From positions 1 through 64,000 of the forward strand of contig JBBRZE010000010.1 in the NCBI GenBank assembly GCA_038236995.1: a stretch of DNA of 64,000 bases, given 5' to 3'. The first letter of the stretch is position 1. The number at the start of each line of letters is the position of its first letter. The DNA comes from JAAFHB01 sp038236995. GTDB taxonomy: Bacteria > Bacteroidota > Bacteroidia > Bacteroidales > Prolixibacteraceae. The position numbers and the translations under genes are program-made. Shown piece after piece: positions 26,362-36,215 of this stretch. The notes below the pieces were generated by a model that was not told the origin of the DNA, made no database searches, and saw only the letters and a program-made list of their open reading frames with translations.

Positions 26362-28886
26362 ATGTTAATCAAATTTAGAAACAGAAATGTAATTCTGCTT
26401 TCCAGTCTTATATTTTTGATGATGTTTACAAATTCTATTTTTGCCCAAACGGATACTGTTTTTTGGTTTGCGGCACCTGAAGTTTCTACGTCTCACGAAG
26501 ATAGACCTATCAATTTACGCTTGTCATCGGGTGATCAGCTATGCAATGTTACTATTTCCCAACCAGCTAACCCAAATTTTATTCCCATTTCTGTGCAGAT
26601 ACAACCCTACAGCACTTAATCGGTTAATTTGATATTGAAAGGATTGAAAATAAAACTGCAAATAAGATACTAAATTACGGTCTATTGATAAAGGCAACAA
26701 CCGAAATAACTGTATATTAAGAAGTTGTAATTTTATATAATCCCGAAATTTTTGCATTAAAAGGACAAAATGCATTGGGAACTGAGTTTTATACCCCGTT
26801 TCAAAATTTCACAAAAAATGGGGTCGGTTATTCTTCATTTGATATTGTCGCAACTGAAGACAATACTATAGTAACAATAACACCATCAAATAATATTGTT
26901 GGGTATCCCGCAAACACAACATTTACAATAAATTTGAATAAAGGGCAGACCTATTCTGCCACAGCCAGGAGTCAACTGGCTAATTTGCATTTAGGCGGAT
27001 CGCATATTACATCGAATAAACCAATTGCCGTTACAATAAAAGATGATAGTATTTCTGGTGCAAGGTGGGGTGGATGCATTGACTTAGCCGGAGATCAGAT
27101 TGTTCCTGTAAATAAGATCGGAACAGAATATATTGTGATGAAGGGATTTTTGAATTTCAATATCGAGAAAGTATTTATTTTGGCAGTCAATGACAATACT
27201 GAGCTATTTATTGATGGCAGCCTAACTCCAAGCGCTACGATTAATCTAAAAGATACCTACTCATGCGATATTACTCAGAATGTTACCTATTTTAAGACTT
27301 CAAAACCCGTTTATTTTTTGCACATGTCACGATTTGGTTGTGAATTAGGTGTTACTCTTTTACCTTCTATTAAATGCAGCGGTTCCGGGCAAATCAGTTT
27401 TGTCCGATCAACAGATGAGTTTTTAGGCTTAAATATTATGACAAAAAATGGCAATCAGGGAAATTTTATATTGAATGATAATCACACCATTATAAATGCA
27501 GAATCTTTTCTACCTGTACCAGGGACAAATGGTGAATGGGTTGCTGCACAATTAACTTTTAGCACTGCCCAAATTAAATCAGGTGCAGTTAATGTTATTC
27601 GAAATACAAGTGGTGTTTTCCATTTAGGTATGATTAACGGGGGTTCAACGTCAGGGTGTAGATATGCCTTCTTTTCTGCATTTACCAAATATTCGCCTAA
27701 AATACAGTCCCAAAATTTATGTATAAATGATACAACGAAATTTCAATTATCCGATGCTTCTGTTCTCGATTCAGTCCGTTGGAATTTTAATGATTCAGCA
27801 AGCGGTCAAAATACTTCCTCTTCACACTGTCCAACGCACTTATTCAGCAAGTTAGGTACCTATAATGTGAGTGCAATTTACTTTTATGAATGTGGTACGG
27901 ATACGGTTTTTCAACAGATCAAAATTAATCCTTTGCCAATAGTTTATTTAGATGCAGACACTGCAACTTGCAATAATCCTGTTGTTTTAAATGCATGAAA
28001 CGAAAACGATTCTTATCTTTGGTCAAACAGAGAAACAACATCTTCAATTACTGCGAATTCATCTGGATTATACACTATGATTGTAACCAATAATTTTGGT
28101 TGTTCTGCAAGCGATTCCATCAATGTTCATGTTAAACCTTTACCATCCGTTAATTTAGGCAGCGATCTTTCGGTTTGCGCTGATCAACACATTGAATTAA
28201 ATGCTGGTAATGGTCTGGAGAATTATTTATGGTCGAATGGTGCAAGTACCCAAACAATTTTTCCAACACAAACGGGGCGTTATTCAATTACAGTATCCGA
28301 TCGTGACCATTGTACAAATAGTGATACAATAAATGTAGTTTTTAACTCATTACCAGTTCCTACAATCAATTCAACTGCTCTTTCTCCGGAAACTAAAGTG
28401 AATATTTATTATTCAGAAGCATCTATGTCCAACTATAAATGGATCGTTTCACCGGGGGGAACCATTATTGCAGGAGAAGGAACAGAAGCTATTACGGTTA
28501 AATGGTATGCTGCTGGTACTCAAACAGTATCTGTCAACTATATCAATTCCTTTGGTTGTTTAGCAGAAGTTGCAACGGTGAAGAAAGTAATTGTGGATCT
28601 GCCAGCAGTAAAGACGATTGAGGCATTTTCTCCCAATGGAGATGGTATTAATGATTTTATGCAATTCAGAAATTTGGATTATTATCCTGGTTCAAAACTG
28701 TTTGTATATTCAAAAATGGGAAATGTTGTCTATCAAAGCAATGATTATCAGAATGATTGGGATGGTAGAATTCTTAGTCAAAAATTGCAGAATCAGAATA
28801 TGATTTCGAGCGGGATTTATTATTATTTACTTAAATTAGGTGTAGTAGATCGTATTATTAAAGGATTTGTTCTTATTTCCTATTAG
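26362..28886 (+). pseudogene. broken gene for a secreted IgGFc-binding-like/PKD protein with a type 9 secretion sorting domain
   Basis: Three open pieces belong to one ancestral protein of about 840 residues. It starts with a signal peptide (ending FTNSIFAQ), continues with an IgGFc-binding-like N-terminal region (FYTPFQNF to SGCRYAFFSAFT), a PKD-like domain (SVRWNFNDSASG region), Ig-like repeats with YLWSNG, and ends with the gliding-motility/type B C-terminal sorting domain (IEAFSPNGDGINDF, DWDGR, SSGIYYYLL). It is interrupted by a stop at 26617-26619 that follows an apparent one-base insertion, a second one-base insertion near 26628-26630 that restores homologous sense in a third frame, a stop TAA at 26718-26720, and an in-frame TGA at 27996-27998 where Gly is expected. 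Sense resumes perfectly after each lesion, so decay (or local sequence error) is recent. Confidence 0.85.
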
Positions 28887-29129
28887 ATGAACACGCCCAA
28901 CGATTGATATCAGCCAGTAAACTAGCGAATTTTGCTTCTTTATCAGCTATTTCAAAAATAAAAACTTTATATTTAATTTTGAACTTTATGGCAACTAATT
29001 AATAATCCAGAAAGATGGTCATTTTACATCTGTCGTTAAAAGTTTGATTTGTATTTAGTTGATCTTAATTATCCGATAATATCAGTCATTCTTAATAATC
29101 CTCATCAGTAATTAGATTAATTAATCGGT

Positions 29130-29137
29130 TATTTTTG
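29130..29137 (+). promoter_or_regulatory. candidate -7 element of the AddB-like gene
   Basis: TATTTTTG matches TAnnTTTG exactly, 30 bases before the ATG at 29168. It covers the in-frame TTG at 29135, which argues against that TTG as the start. No -33 TTG is at the expected spacing. Confidence 0.4.
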
Positions 29138-29167
29138 TTCTCAAAATTTGTTAATTCTAAAGCTTTT

Positions 29168-32086
29168 ATGAAAGGATTTCTGAAGCAGGTCGCAACTCAT
29201 TTGTTTGACAAATATCGTGATAACATAAGTCAACTAACCTTGGTTTTTCCAAACAGGCGGGGGGGTGTTTTTTTTACAAATTATCTGAATAGTTTGGTAA
29301 CTACTCCGTTAATTTCACCCGAAATTATTACGATTAATGAATTGTTCTCAGCACTTTCTCCTCTGCATGTTCCGGATCGTTTAAGCTTGATATTCAGACT
29401 TTATAAGGTTTATAGGGAATCAACAATGTCAAATGAACTATTTGATGATTTCTATTTTTGGGGAGAGATGTTGATAAGCGATTTTGACCAGGTTGACAAA
29501 TATCTTGTAAATGCACACGACTTGTTTACAAATGTTACTGACCTAAAAGAGATTGATGCCCGATTTGACTCTTTGCATGAAGACGAAAGAGAACGCCTTG
29601 AAAACTTTTGGAAAACGCTTGCTGATAAAGACAAAACTCCAAATCAACAGGAGTTTATAAGGCTTTGGGAAGATTTGAATGGCGTTTACGAAAAATTGAG
29701 AGCCTTATTAATGAGTGAAGGAATGGCGTATGAAGGAATGTTGTACCGCGAGGTTGTTGAACAGGTGATAAAAAATGAAACTTTGCCTTTTGACGGGAAA
29801 CACTTCGTATTTATTGGATTTAATGCATTGAACAAATGCGAAGAGGTGCTTTTCGATTATTTACAAGATAAGGGGAAAGCTTCTTTTTTTTGGGATTTCG
29901 ACAATTACTATCTAAAGGATAAGACGCAGGAGGCTGGTTATTTTTTACGAAAAAACTTAATCCGGTTTCCTCATTTGGGGTATATTCCTGAATGTGAATC
30001 GCTTGGTTCTTCAACCAAAAATATGAAGATTATTAACATCGCTTCGCAGGTTGGACAGGCTCAAGTTGCCGGAGCAGAACTTTTAACTCAATTTACCGGT
30101 GAACTGAACTTTGATGAAACGGCAGTCGTACTCTGCGACGAAGAGTTGCTTTTACCTGTTATCAATTCTCTGCCTGAGAATATTGAAAAAGTGAATGTAA
30201 CAATGGGTTATCCGCTAAAAATGACACCTGTTTTTAGTTTGATTTCCCAATTGATTGATTTGCAGAAAAATGTCAGAAATTCGGTCGGTGAGGTATCTTT
30301 TTATAATAAAGACGTTATAAGGGTTTTAAGTCATCAGTTAGTGGTTGAATTTGAACCGTTGAAAAGCAAAGAACTTATCGACCAGTTCTTAAAAAACAAT
30401 GCAATTTATTTAACTGATAAAGAGTTGAGTGGAAACGCTCTTTTCCGACAGCTATTTGTTGCCCCACAGAATATTATCGGACTTTCGGATTATTATCTTG
30501 GAATTTTAAAAACCATGTTTCTTCATTGGGAAAGGAAAAATGAAGATGTGACAGAAAGAGATTTATTTTCCCCAAAAGAGAATACCCCTGATAAAAATTC
30601 AGGTATGTATAGGGAATACCTTTACCAATCATGGCTTGCCGTTAACAGATTAAAGGATATACTCGTTAACGATGGAATCATAGTATTTGAATCGGAAAAT
30701 TATGTCTCTAAGGAAGCATTTTTCCGCTTTATATTACAATATCTGAGTGGATTGGCCATTCCGTTTGATGGCGAACCGCTCGAAGGTTTGCAGGTTATGG
30801 GAATTCTTGAGACGCGAACGCTTGATTTTAAAAACATTATTCTCCTTTCGATGAATGATGGAATTATGCCTAAGATTTCTTCGTCAGGATCATTCATCCC
30901 GTATAATCTAAGACGCGTATTTGGATTGCCAACTATTGAGGAGCAGAATGCAATGTATGCTTATTATTTCTATCGATTGCTGCAACGCGCTGAAAATGTA
31001 ACTTTTGTCTACGATTCAGGTGCCGGTGGTTTATTCACAGGTGAAAAAAGTCGTTACCTGTATCAATTGCAGCTTGAATCACCCTTTGAAATATCGGAGA
31101 CCAACATGGTATTTGGTGTGGAAAATATAGCAGTTCAGCCCATAAGTATCGCAAAAGATGAAAATGTGATGAGCCGGTTAAATAATTATCTAAACGGGAA
31201 GAAGCCATTATCACCAAGCGCGATTGATAAATACCTTACATGTCCCTTGCAGTTCTATTTCAGGTATTCGGCAGGATTAGATGAACCTGAGGAAATATCA
31301 GAGGAAGTTGACGCGATGATATTTGGAACCCTCTTTCATGATTCAATGGAAAATATTTACAAGCCATTTATTGATAAAATAATTGATTCTGAAATTATTA
31401 CCGGAGTAATTAATAATAAAGAGTTTATCAGCAATACAATTACTGAGTCTTTTAGAACTGTATACTTTAAAGGTTTGAATGATAAGGACAAGGTATCGTT
31501 AACGGGGCGTAACTGGTTGATTTTTGAAGTGGTAAAGAAATATGTGAATAAATTGTTGGAGGTTGACCTGAATCGGGCACCATTTGAGATAATCGGGCTC
31601 GAAAAAAAGGTCGAAACAACAATTTTGATTGATGAATCGAAACAAAGTGTTTTATTAGGCGGAACGATCGATCGTGTTGATCGTAAGGATGGCAGATTAT
31701 ATATTTTTGATTATAAGACTGGTAGGGCAGAGCTTAGCTTCCCGATGTTAATTTCGCTATTCGACAAAGAGAATAAGACAAGGAATAAGGCAGCATTTCA
31801 GACGCTTGTGTATTCCTATATTCTGCATAAAAATCAACCAGCCATCACTAACATACATCCTGGAATCTACTCTTTGCGCGGAATCTTCGAAGAGGACTTT
31901 GATCCGTCGCTTCGTTCGAAAGAGATTGGAAACCAAGCGGTGGAATTTATTGCGGTTTCAGACCAGTTTGAGACTCATTTCAGGGTTTTGCTCGAAGAAA
32001 TTTTCAATACCAATATTCCTTTTACTCAAACCACAAATGATGAGCATTGTAAATACTGTTCGTACCGGCAGATTTGCAGAAAGTAA
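29168..32086 (+). CDS. AddB-like PD-(D/E)XK nuclease family protein
   Basis: A 972-residue protein related to the AddB subunit of the AddAB double-strand-break repair helicase-nuclease. The N-terminal part has an inactive helicase fold in which the usual Walker A loop is replaced by VFPNRRGGVFF. The C-terminal nuclease domain has LSPSAIDKYLTCPLQFYFRY, GTLFHDSME, LGGTIDRVDRKDGRLYIFDY (Asp and Asp/Lys of the DxK site, ending DYKTG) and QTLVYSYIL. A first Cys (CPLQF) and three late Cys (HCKYCSYRQIC) fit the iron-sulfur staple of AddB nucleases. No AddA gene is adjacent. It ends 104 bases from convergent trmD. Confidence 0.87.
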   Translation: MKGFLKQVATHLFDKYRDNISQLTLVFPNRRGGVFFTNYLNSLVTTPLISPEIITINELFSALSPLHVPDRLSLIFRLYKVYRESTMSNELFDDFYFWGEMLISDFDQVDKYLVNAHDLFTNVTDLKEIDARFDSLHEDERERLENFWKTLADKDKTPNQQEFIRLWEDLNGVYEKLRALLMSEGMAYEGMLYREVVEQVIKNETLPFDGKHFVFIGFNALNKCEEVLFDYLQDKGKASFFWDFDNYYLKDKTQEAGYFLRKNLIRFPHLGYIPECESLGSSTKNMKIINIASQVGQAQVAGAELLTQFTGELNFDETAVVLCDEELLLPVINSLPENIEKVNVTMGYPLKMTPVFSLISQLIDLQKNVRNSVGEVSFYNKDVIRVLSHQLVVEFEPLKSKELIDQFLKNNAIYLTDKELSGNALFRQLFVAPQNIIGLSDYYLGILKTMFLHWERKNEDVTERDLFSPKENTPDKNSGMYREYLYQSWLAVNRLKDILVNDGIIVFESENYVSKEAFFRFILQYLSGLAIPFDGEPLEGLQVMGILETRTLDFKNIILLSMNDGIMPKISSSGSFIPYNLRRVFGLPTIEEQNAMYAYYFYRLLQRAENVTFVYDSGAGGLFTGEKSRYLYQLQLESPFEISETNMVFGVENIAVQPISIAKDENVMSRLNNYLNGKKPLSPSAIDKYLTCPLQFYFRYSAGLDEPEEISEEVDAMIFGTLFHDSMENIYKPFIDKIIDSEIITGVINNKEFISNTITESFRTVYFKGLNDKDKVSLTGRNWLIFEVVKKYVNKLLEVDLNRAPFEIIGLEKKVETTILIDESKQSVLLGGTIDRVDRKDGRLYIFDYKTGRAELSFPMLISLFDKENKTRNKAAFQTLVYSYILHKNQPAITNIHPGIYSLRGIFEEDFDPSLRSKEIGNQAVEFIAVSDQFETHFRVLLEEIFNTNIPFTQTTNDEHCKYCSYRQICRK

Positions 32087-32088
32087 CT

Positions 32089-32196
32089 GTCTGAATTAGG
32101 ATCTGCAGGATTAAAAGATTTTAGGATTATGGGACAGTGATTAGGCTTTATGATAATAAGCTGCTTCCACAAAAATCCTCAAATCCTAATTCAGAC
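32089..32196. repeat. 14-bp perfect inverted repeat spanning the gap between convergent genes
   Basis: Bases 32089-32102 are exactly complementary to 32183-32196, separated by 80 bases that contain several more GGATT/AATCC copies. The right arm covers the last codons of trmD. It could fold as a shared bidirectional terminator. Confidence 0.6.
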
Positions 32197-32877
32197 TTCA
32201 TTGTCCCTCAGCATATCCGGCCTGATTCTTCTGGTCCTTTCGTAAGCCTGTTCCTGTTTCCAATCGTCGATCAGTTTATCATTGCCGGAGAGGAGAACTT
32301 CGGGGACACGCCACCCTTTATATTCTGCTGGACGCGTATAAACCGGCGGAGAGAGTAACCCATCCTGGAAAGAGTCAGTAAGCGCCGAAGTTTCGTCCGA
32401 TAAAACCCCGGGAATCAATCGAACAATGGCATCTGCAACGATGGCTGCTGCTAACTCTCCTCCTGTCAGTACGTAATCTCCAATCGATAACTCCAATGTC
32501 ACTAAGTGGTCGCGAACCCGCTGATCGATTCCTTTGTAATGTCCGCAAAGAATAATCAGATTTGATTTTAGCGATAACTGATTGGCATCGCGTTGAACAA
32601 ACTGACGTGCATCGGGTGTGAGAAAGATGACTTCATCATAATCGCGCTGACTTTTTAATTCGGTGATTGCTCGATCAATAGGTTCAATAGACATAACCAT
32701 CCCTGCACCTTTACTAAATGCGTAATCATCAACCTGTTTGTGTTTATTCGTTGACCAGTCCCTGATATTGTGAATGTAAATTTCGGCTAGTCCTTTGTCT
32801 TTGGCTCTTTGCAAAATTGAATGATTAAACGGACTTTCCAGTAATTCAGGAACAACGGTAAGAATATCGATACGCAT
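32191..32877 (-). CDS. trmD: tRNA (guanine37-N1)-methyltransferase
   Basis: A 228-residue SPOUT (knotted) methyltransferase that uses S-adenosylmethionine to methylate G37 next to the anticodon and prevents frameshifting. Recognisable stretches are MRIDILTVVPELLESPFNHS, HKQVDDYAFSKGAGMVM, FLTPDARQF, ILCGHYKGIDQRV, the knot-forming LSIGDYVLTGGELAA, IPGVL, and SPPVYTRPAEYKGWRVPEVL. Length and order are standard. Transcribed alone here, from a probable promoter at 32927-32960. Confidence 0.97.
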   Translation of the reverse strand: MRIDILTVVPELLESPFNHSILQRAKDKGLAEIYIHNIRDWSTNKHKQVDDYAFSKGAGMVMSIEPIDRAITELKSQRDYDEVIFLTPDARQFVQRDANQLSLKSNLIILCGHYKGIDQRVRDHLVTLELSIGDYVLTGGELAAAIVADAIVRLIPGVLSDETSALTDSFQDGLLSPPVYTRPAEYKGWRVPEVLLSGNDKLIDDWKQEQAYERTRRIRPDMLRDNEV

Positions 32878-32926
32878 GATTATTTTTTTGTAAAAGTAAT
32901 ATTCCGGATCGATCTTCGCAATTGAC

Positions 32927-32960
32927 CAAATTTAAAAGGCCAGATCAAATGATTCAAAAA
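32927..32960 (-). promoter_or_regulatory. probable trmD promoter
   Basis: On the minus strand, TAAATTTG (32934 down to 32927) matches TAnnTTTG, and a TTG at 32957-32955 lies 20 bases upstream. The start point would be near 32920, some 43 bases before the trmD start codon. Confidence 0.6.
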
Positions 32961-33046
32961 TTTCACTTTAGTGTCATTTTGACATGTTTGTTGCATTGTG
33001 CATGTCATTGTGGCCGTTATTTACGTGCAAATTCAATAATTTGCGC

Positions 33047-33060
33047 ATTGGTATACCAAT
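33047..33060. promoter_or_regulatory. perfect 14-bp palindrome upstream of hsp20
   Basis: ATTGGTATACCAAT is self-complementary and is centred about 70 bases before the hsp20 ATG, in the divergent trmD/hsp20 interval. It resembles an operator for a dimeric repressor. No classical HrcA CIRCE element is present. Confidence 0.45.
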
Positions 33061-33123
33061 TGATTAGAACGACACTGAATAAGAATTAAATTTTAAGTGT
33101 TAAACAATTTTAATAATAAAGCT

Positions 33124-33549
33124 ATGAATGTTTTAAGATTTACAAACCCATTGCGTTACCATGCATTATTAGATAGCTCGTTAAATAGTTTATTAAGCGA
33201 TCTGAAAGATGAAACATGTTATGATATTCCGCAAGCCAATGTGGTTGAAAGCCAGGACAACTTTAGACTTGAGCTTTCGATTCCTGGATTTACAAAGGAG
33301 CAAATTGGAATTCAGTTTCAGAATAATCTTCTGATCGTAAAAGGCAGTGTGGATGAAAAACCAAATGAAGAGGACAAATATCTGTCAAGGGAATTCGGAT
33401 TAAAAAGTTTTATCAGGCGCTTTTCGATTCCTAAAACGGTAGATACCGATCGCATCAGTGCAAGCTTTTCGAATGGAATATTAAAGATTGTCGTTCCTAA
33501 AATAGAAGATGTCAAAGAAAAGAATCCTAAAGATATTTTGATCGATTAA
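33124..33549 (+). CDS. Hsp20 small heat-shock protein
   Basis: A 141-residue alpha-crystallin-type chaperone that binds unfolding proteins in the cytoplasm. The N-terminal arm (residues 1-35) precedes the crystallin domain: ANVVESQDNFRLELSIPGFT, IQFQNNLLIVKGSVDEK, EFGLKSFIRRFSIPKTVDTD, then SASFSNGILKIVVPK with the conserved GxLxIxxP motif. The usual C-terminal IxI tail reads DILID. ATG at 33124 is preferred to an in-frame GTG at 33097. It stands alone, with a hairpin after it. Confidence 0.93.
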   Translation: MNVLRFTNPLRYHALLDSSLNSLLSDLKDETCYDIPQANVVESQDNFRLELSIPGFTKEQIGIQFQNNLLIVKGSVDEKPNEEDKYLSREFGLKSFIRRFSIPKTVDTDRISASFSNGILKIVVPKIEDVKEKNPKDILID

Positions 33550-33578
33550 GTTTCTATATTTCTAATAAACAATACCTT

Positions 33579-33615
33579 AAGGGGCACGTGGTAAATAACT
33601 GCAGCCCCTTGTTTT
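33579..33615 (+). terminator. probable terminator after hsp20
   Basis: A 7-bp GC-rich stem (33579-33585 with 33604-33610) with an 18-base loop is followed by a T-rich stretch, 30 bases after the hsp20 stop. Confidence 0.55.
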
Positions 33616-33730
33616 ATTTGGTTCAAAAATATGTTTTCGAATTTGTTGAGTATTAGCTAGTAAATATCTATTTTCGTGAAAAATAATATTGTACATACAT
33701 CCTGGCTTAATCGCCGTAACGAAATTGCAG

Positions 33731-36064
33731 ATGGAATCTAACAAATTGACAAAAGACGTATCATCCGAAGAAACCGGTCTTCTCAAAAATGGTGAAAACG
33801 TTAACAAAGATGACGCCAAAACTACAGTTGCTATTATAGAAAGCACTGACAATGAAAATGAAACATCGGTAGAAGAGGCAAAATCTTCGCCAATTATTTT
33901 ATCTGAATCTGAACCTCAACCTGTCCCTGAATTAGTACCAGAAAATGTTCCTGAACTTGAACCTCAAGTTGTTCCGGAATTGGTGCCAGAAATAGCCCCG
34001 GAATTAGTTCCAGAAATAGTTCCTGAAATTATTCCGGAAACAAGTCCTGAAATTTTACCTGAACCGAATTTTCAAAATACATTAACTACCGACGAGGTGG
34101 TTGTGCAAGAAACAGAAACGCAAGATATTGTTTATGAACAGGTTGTGGAAGATAAAGGAGCGGAGAAAGATATTCAGGAGCCTGCTTCAACGGAAACGAC
34201 TCCGGTTCCTATGAAAGAGGTTTCCGAATCTGCAGAAACTGCATTAATTGATCAGATTGTTCAGGTTCCGGTAGAATCAGATGATGATGACGATCTTTTC
34301 AGCGACAGAGAACCGGATGCGAATGCAATTCCAATCCATGATTATTCTTCATACAGCAAAATACAGTTAATAAATACATTACGGAAAATATTGGCGGAAG
34401 GGACGGTGGAAGAAATCAGGCCCCACGCTGAGGCAATTAAAGGATGTTTTTATAAGATCCGGAATGCCGAGATTCAGGAGCAGAAACTTGCCTTTACCGC
34501 CGAAGGAAACGACGAGGAGCTATTTGAACCTCAGGCAGACTCGTTTGAAGCTGAATTAAAGGATCTTCTTCGTGAATATAAAAATCTTCGCGCAGAATTA
34601 AATAAAAAGCAGGAAGCAGTAAAAGAAGAAAATTATCATAAAAAACTCGCGATTATTGAGGAAATTAAATCCTTAATAAACAGTGAAGAGTCGATTAATA
34701 TGACTTTTCAGGAGTTCAACAATCTTCAGGATAAATGGAAGGCAACAGGACAGGTTCCTCAAACAAGGGTAAAGGATTTGTGGGAGAATTACCACTATCA
34801 CGTTGAGTTGTTTTATGACTTTGTGAAGATCAACCGCGAATTGCGTGATCTCGATCTTCGTCGGAATATGGATGAGAAAGCCAAGTTGTGCGTTAAAGCC
34901 GAAGAACTTACAGCAGCAGATGCTGATGCATTGTCAACTTTCAGGGATCTTCAGAAACTCCACGAAGCATGGCGTGAAATTGGTCCTGTACCCCGTGATA
35001 CCAAGCAAGATTTGTGGGAGCGTTTTAAGGTAGCTACTACTGTAATAAACAAGCGATATCAGCAATTCTTTGAACAGGAACGTTCCACTCAAAAAGAGCA
35101 ATTACAAAAGAAAATTGAACTTTGCGAATTGGCTGAACAGCATTCCGGATTTACATCGGATAATCCACGCGAATGGAATGATGTTACCGAGAAAGTGATT
35201 GCTTTACAGGAGGCTTGGAAAGTTTCCGGATTTGGTCCGCGTAAAGAGAATGCGAAAGTTTGGGAACGTTTCAGAGCTGCCAATGATGCATTTTTCCAGA
35301 ATAAACGTAATTTTTGGAATAAGAGTAAAGATCAGCTTAATAAGAATCTGGCACTTAAATTGGAGATTTGTGAACAGGCTGAAAAGCTGAAAGATACTGA
35401 AGACTGGAAAGCAACTACAGATAAGTTGATTGCACTTCAGAAAAAGTGGAAAGAGGTTGGACCGGTGCCTCGCAAACAATCTGAGCTGATCTGGAAGCGA
35501 TTCCGCAGTGCCTGTGATGAATTCTTTAATCGTAAAACAACACATTTTTCAGGCGTTACTGGCGATCAGGATGAGAATTACAAAGCTAAAAAGGCATTGA
35601 TTGCTGAAATTGAAGCATGGAAGCCAACCGGCGATGCGAAAATAGATATTGAAATTCTTAAGAAATTTCAAGACCGATGGTCTGAAATTGGATTCGTCCC
35701 ATTCCGCAAAAAAGAGGAGTTACAAACCCGTTACCATAGTCTCGTCGATGCTTATTTTGATCAGTTGAAATTGGATGATCAGGACCTGGGGCTTTTTAAA
35801 TTTAAGAGCAAAATCGAAAATTTAGCCTCTCAACAACGCGGTTGGTCGAAAATTAACATGGAACGCGATCGGTTGTCACAACATCTGAAACAGCTTGAAA
35901 ATGATATAAATACGCTTGGTAATAATGTTGGATTCTTTGGATCAAGCAAAGGCGCTCAATCGTTAATACAAGGGGTAAACGCTCAGATGGAAAAAATTAA
36001 AGTCCAGATTGATTACCTGAAGGCAAAATTAAAGATAATTGATTCACAGGAAGAAGTAAACTAA
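33731..36064 (+). CDS. DUF349-repeat protein with a Pro/Glu-rich N-terminus
   Basis: A 777-residue cytoplasmic protein. The first 200 residues are acidic and low-complexity, with about ten units of the type (V/I)PE(L/I)(V/E) around residues 60-115. From residue about 225 on it is helical and carries five DUF349 repeats, each with a W-x(4)-G-x-(V/G)P(R/Q) turn and LWERF-like follow-up (DKWKATGQVPQTR, EAWREIGPVPRDTKQDLW, EAWKVSGFGPRKENAKVW, KKWKEVGPVPRKQSELIW, DRWSEIGFVPFRK). The function of DUF349 proteins is unclear. The ATG at 33731 is chosen over an upstream TTG at 33689. A terminator separates it from pyrG. Confidence 0.88.
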   Translation: MESNKLTKDVSSEETGLLKNGENVNKDDAKTTVAIIESTDNENETSVEEAKSSPIILSESEPQPVPELVPENVPELEPQVVPELVPEIAPELVPEIVPEIIPETSPEILPEPNFQNTLTTDEVVVQETETQDIVYEQVVEDKGAEKDIQEPASTETTPVPMKEVSESAETALIDQIVQVPVESDDDDDLFSDREPDANAIPIHDYSSYSKIQLINTLRKILAEGTVEEIRPHAEAIKGCFYKIRNAEIQEQKLAFTAEGNDEELFEPQADSFEAELKDLLREYKNLRAELNKKQEAVKEENYHKKLAIIEEIKSLINSEESINMTFQEFNNLQDKWKATGQVPQTRVKDLWENYHYHVELFYDFVKINRELRDLDLRRNMDEKAKLCVKAEELTAADADALSTFRDLQKLHEAWREIGPVPRDTKQDLWERFKVATTVINKRYQQFFEQERSTQKEQLQKKIELCELAEQHSGFTSDNPREWNDVTEKVIALQEAWKVSGFGPRKENAKVWERFRAANDAFFQNKRNFWNKSKDQLNKNLALKLEICEQAEKLKDTEDWKATTDKLIALQKKWKEVGPVPRKQSELIWKRFRSACDEFFNRKTTHFSGVTGDQDENYKAKKALIAEIEAWKPTGDAKIDIEILKKFQDRWSEIGFVPFRKKEELQTRYHSLVDAYFDQLKLDDQDLGLFKFKSKIENLASQQRGWSKINMERDRLSQHLKQLENDINTLGNNVGFFGSSKGAQSLIQGVNAQMEKIKVQIDYLKAKLKIIDSQEEVN

Positions 36065-36080
36065 TGTTTTATTGATATTT

Positions 36081-36115
36081 AAAAGCCCGTTCCGGTCATA
36101 TGGAACGGGTTTTTC
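36081..36115 (+). terminator. terminator between the DUF349 gene and pyrG
   Basis: An 8-bp GC-rich core stem (36086-36093 with 36102-36109) is extended by four A-T pairs, has an 8-base loop, and the T run lies at 36110-36114. It starts 17 bases after the stop codon. Confidence 0.88.
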
Positions 36116-36173
36116 ATTGTAATAAAGTAACCGAAATTTAATCAAAAGCTACAAGGGTTACGATTATTATTAG

Positions 36174-36181
36174 TTACTTTG
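36174..36181 (+). promoter_or_regulatory. candidate pyrG promoter
   Basis: TTACTTTG differs from TAnnTTTG at one base and is 35 bases before the GTG start. Its place between a terminator and pyrG supports a new transcript starting here. Confidence 0.4.
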
Positions 36182-36215
36182 CAAACTTTTAGAACATACA
36201 ACAAATCTTATTATT

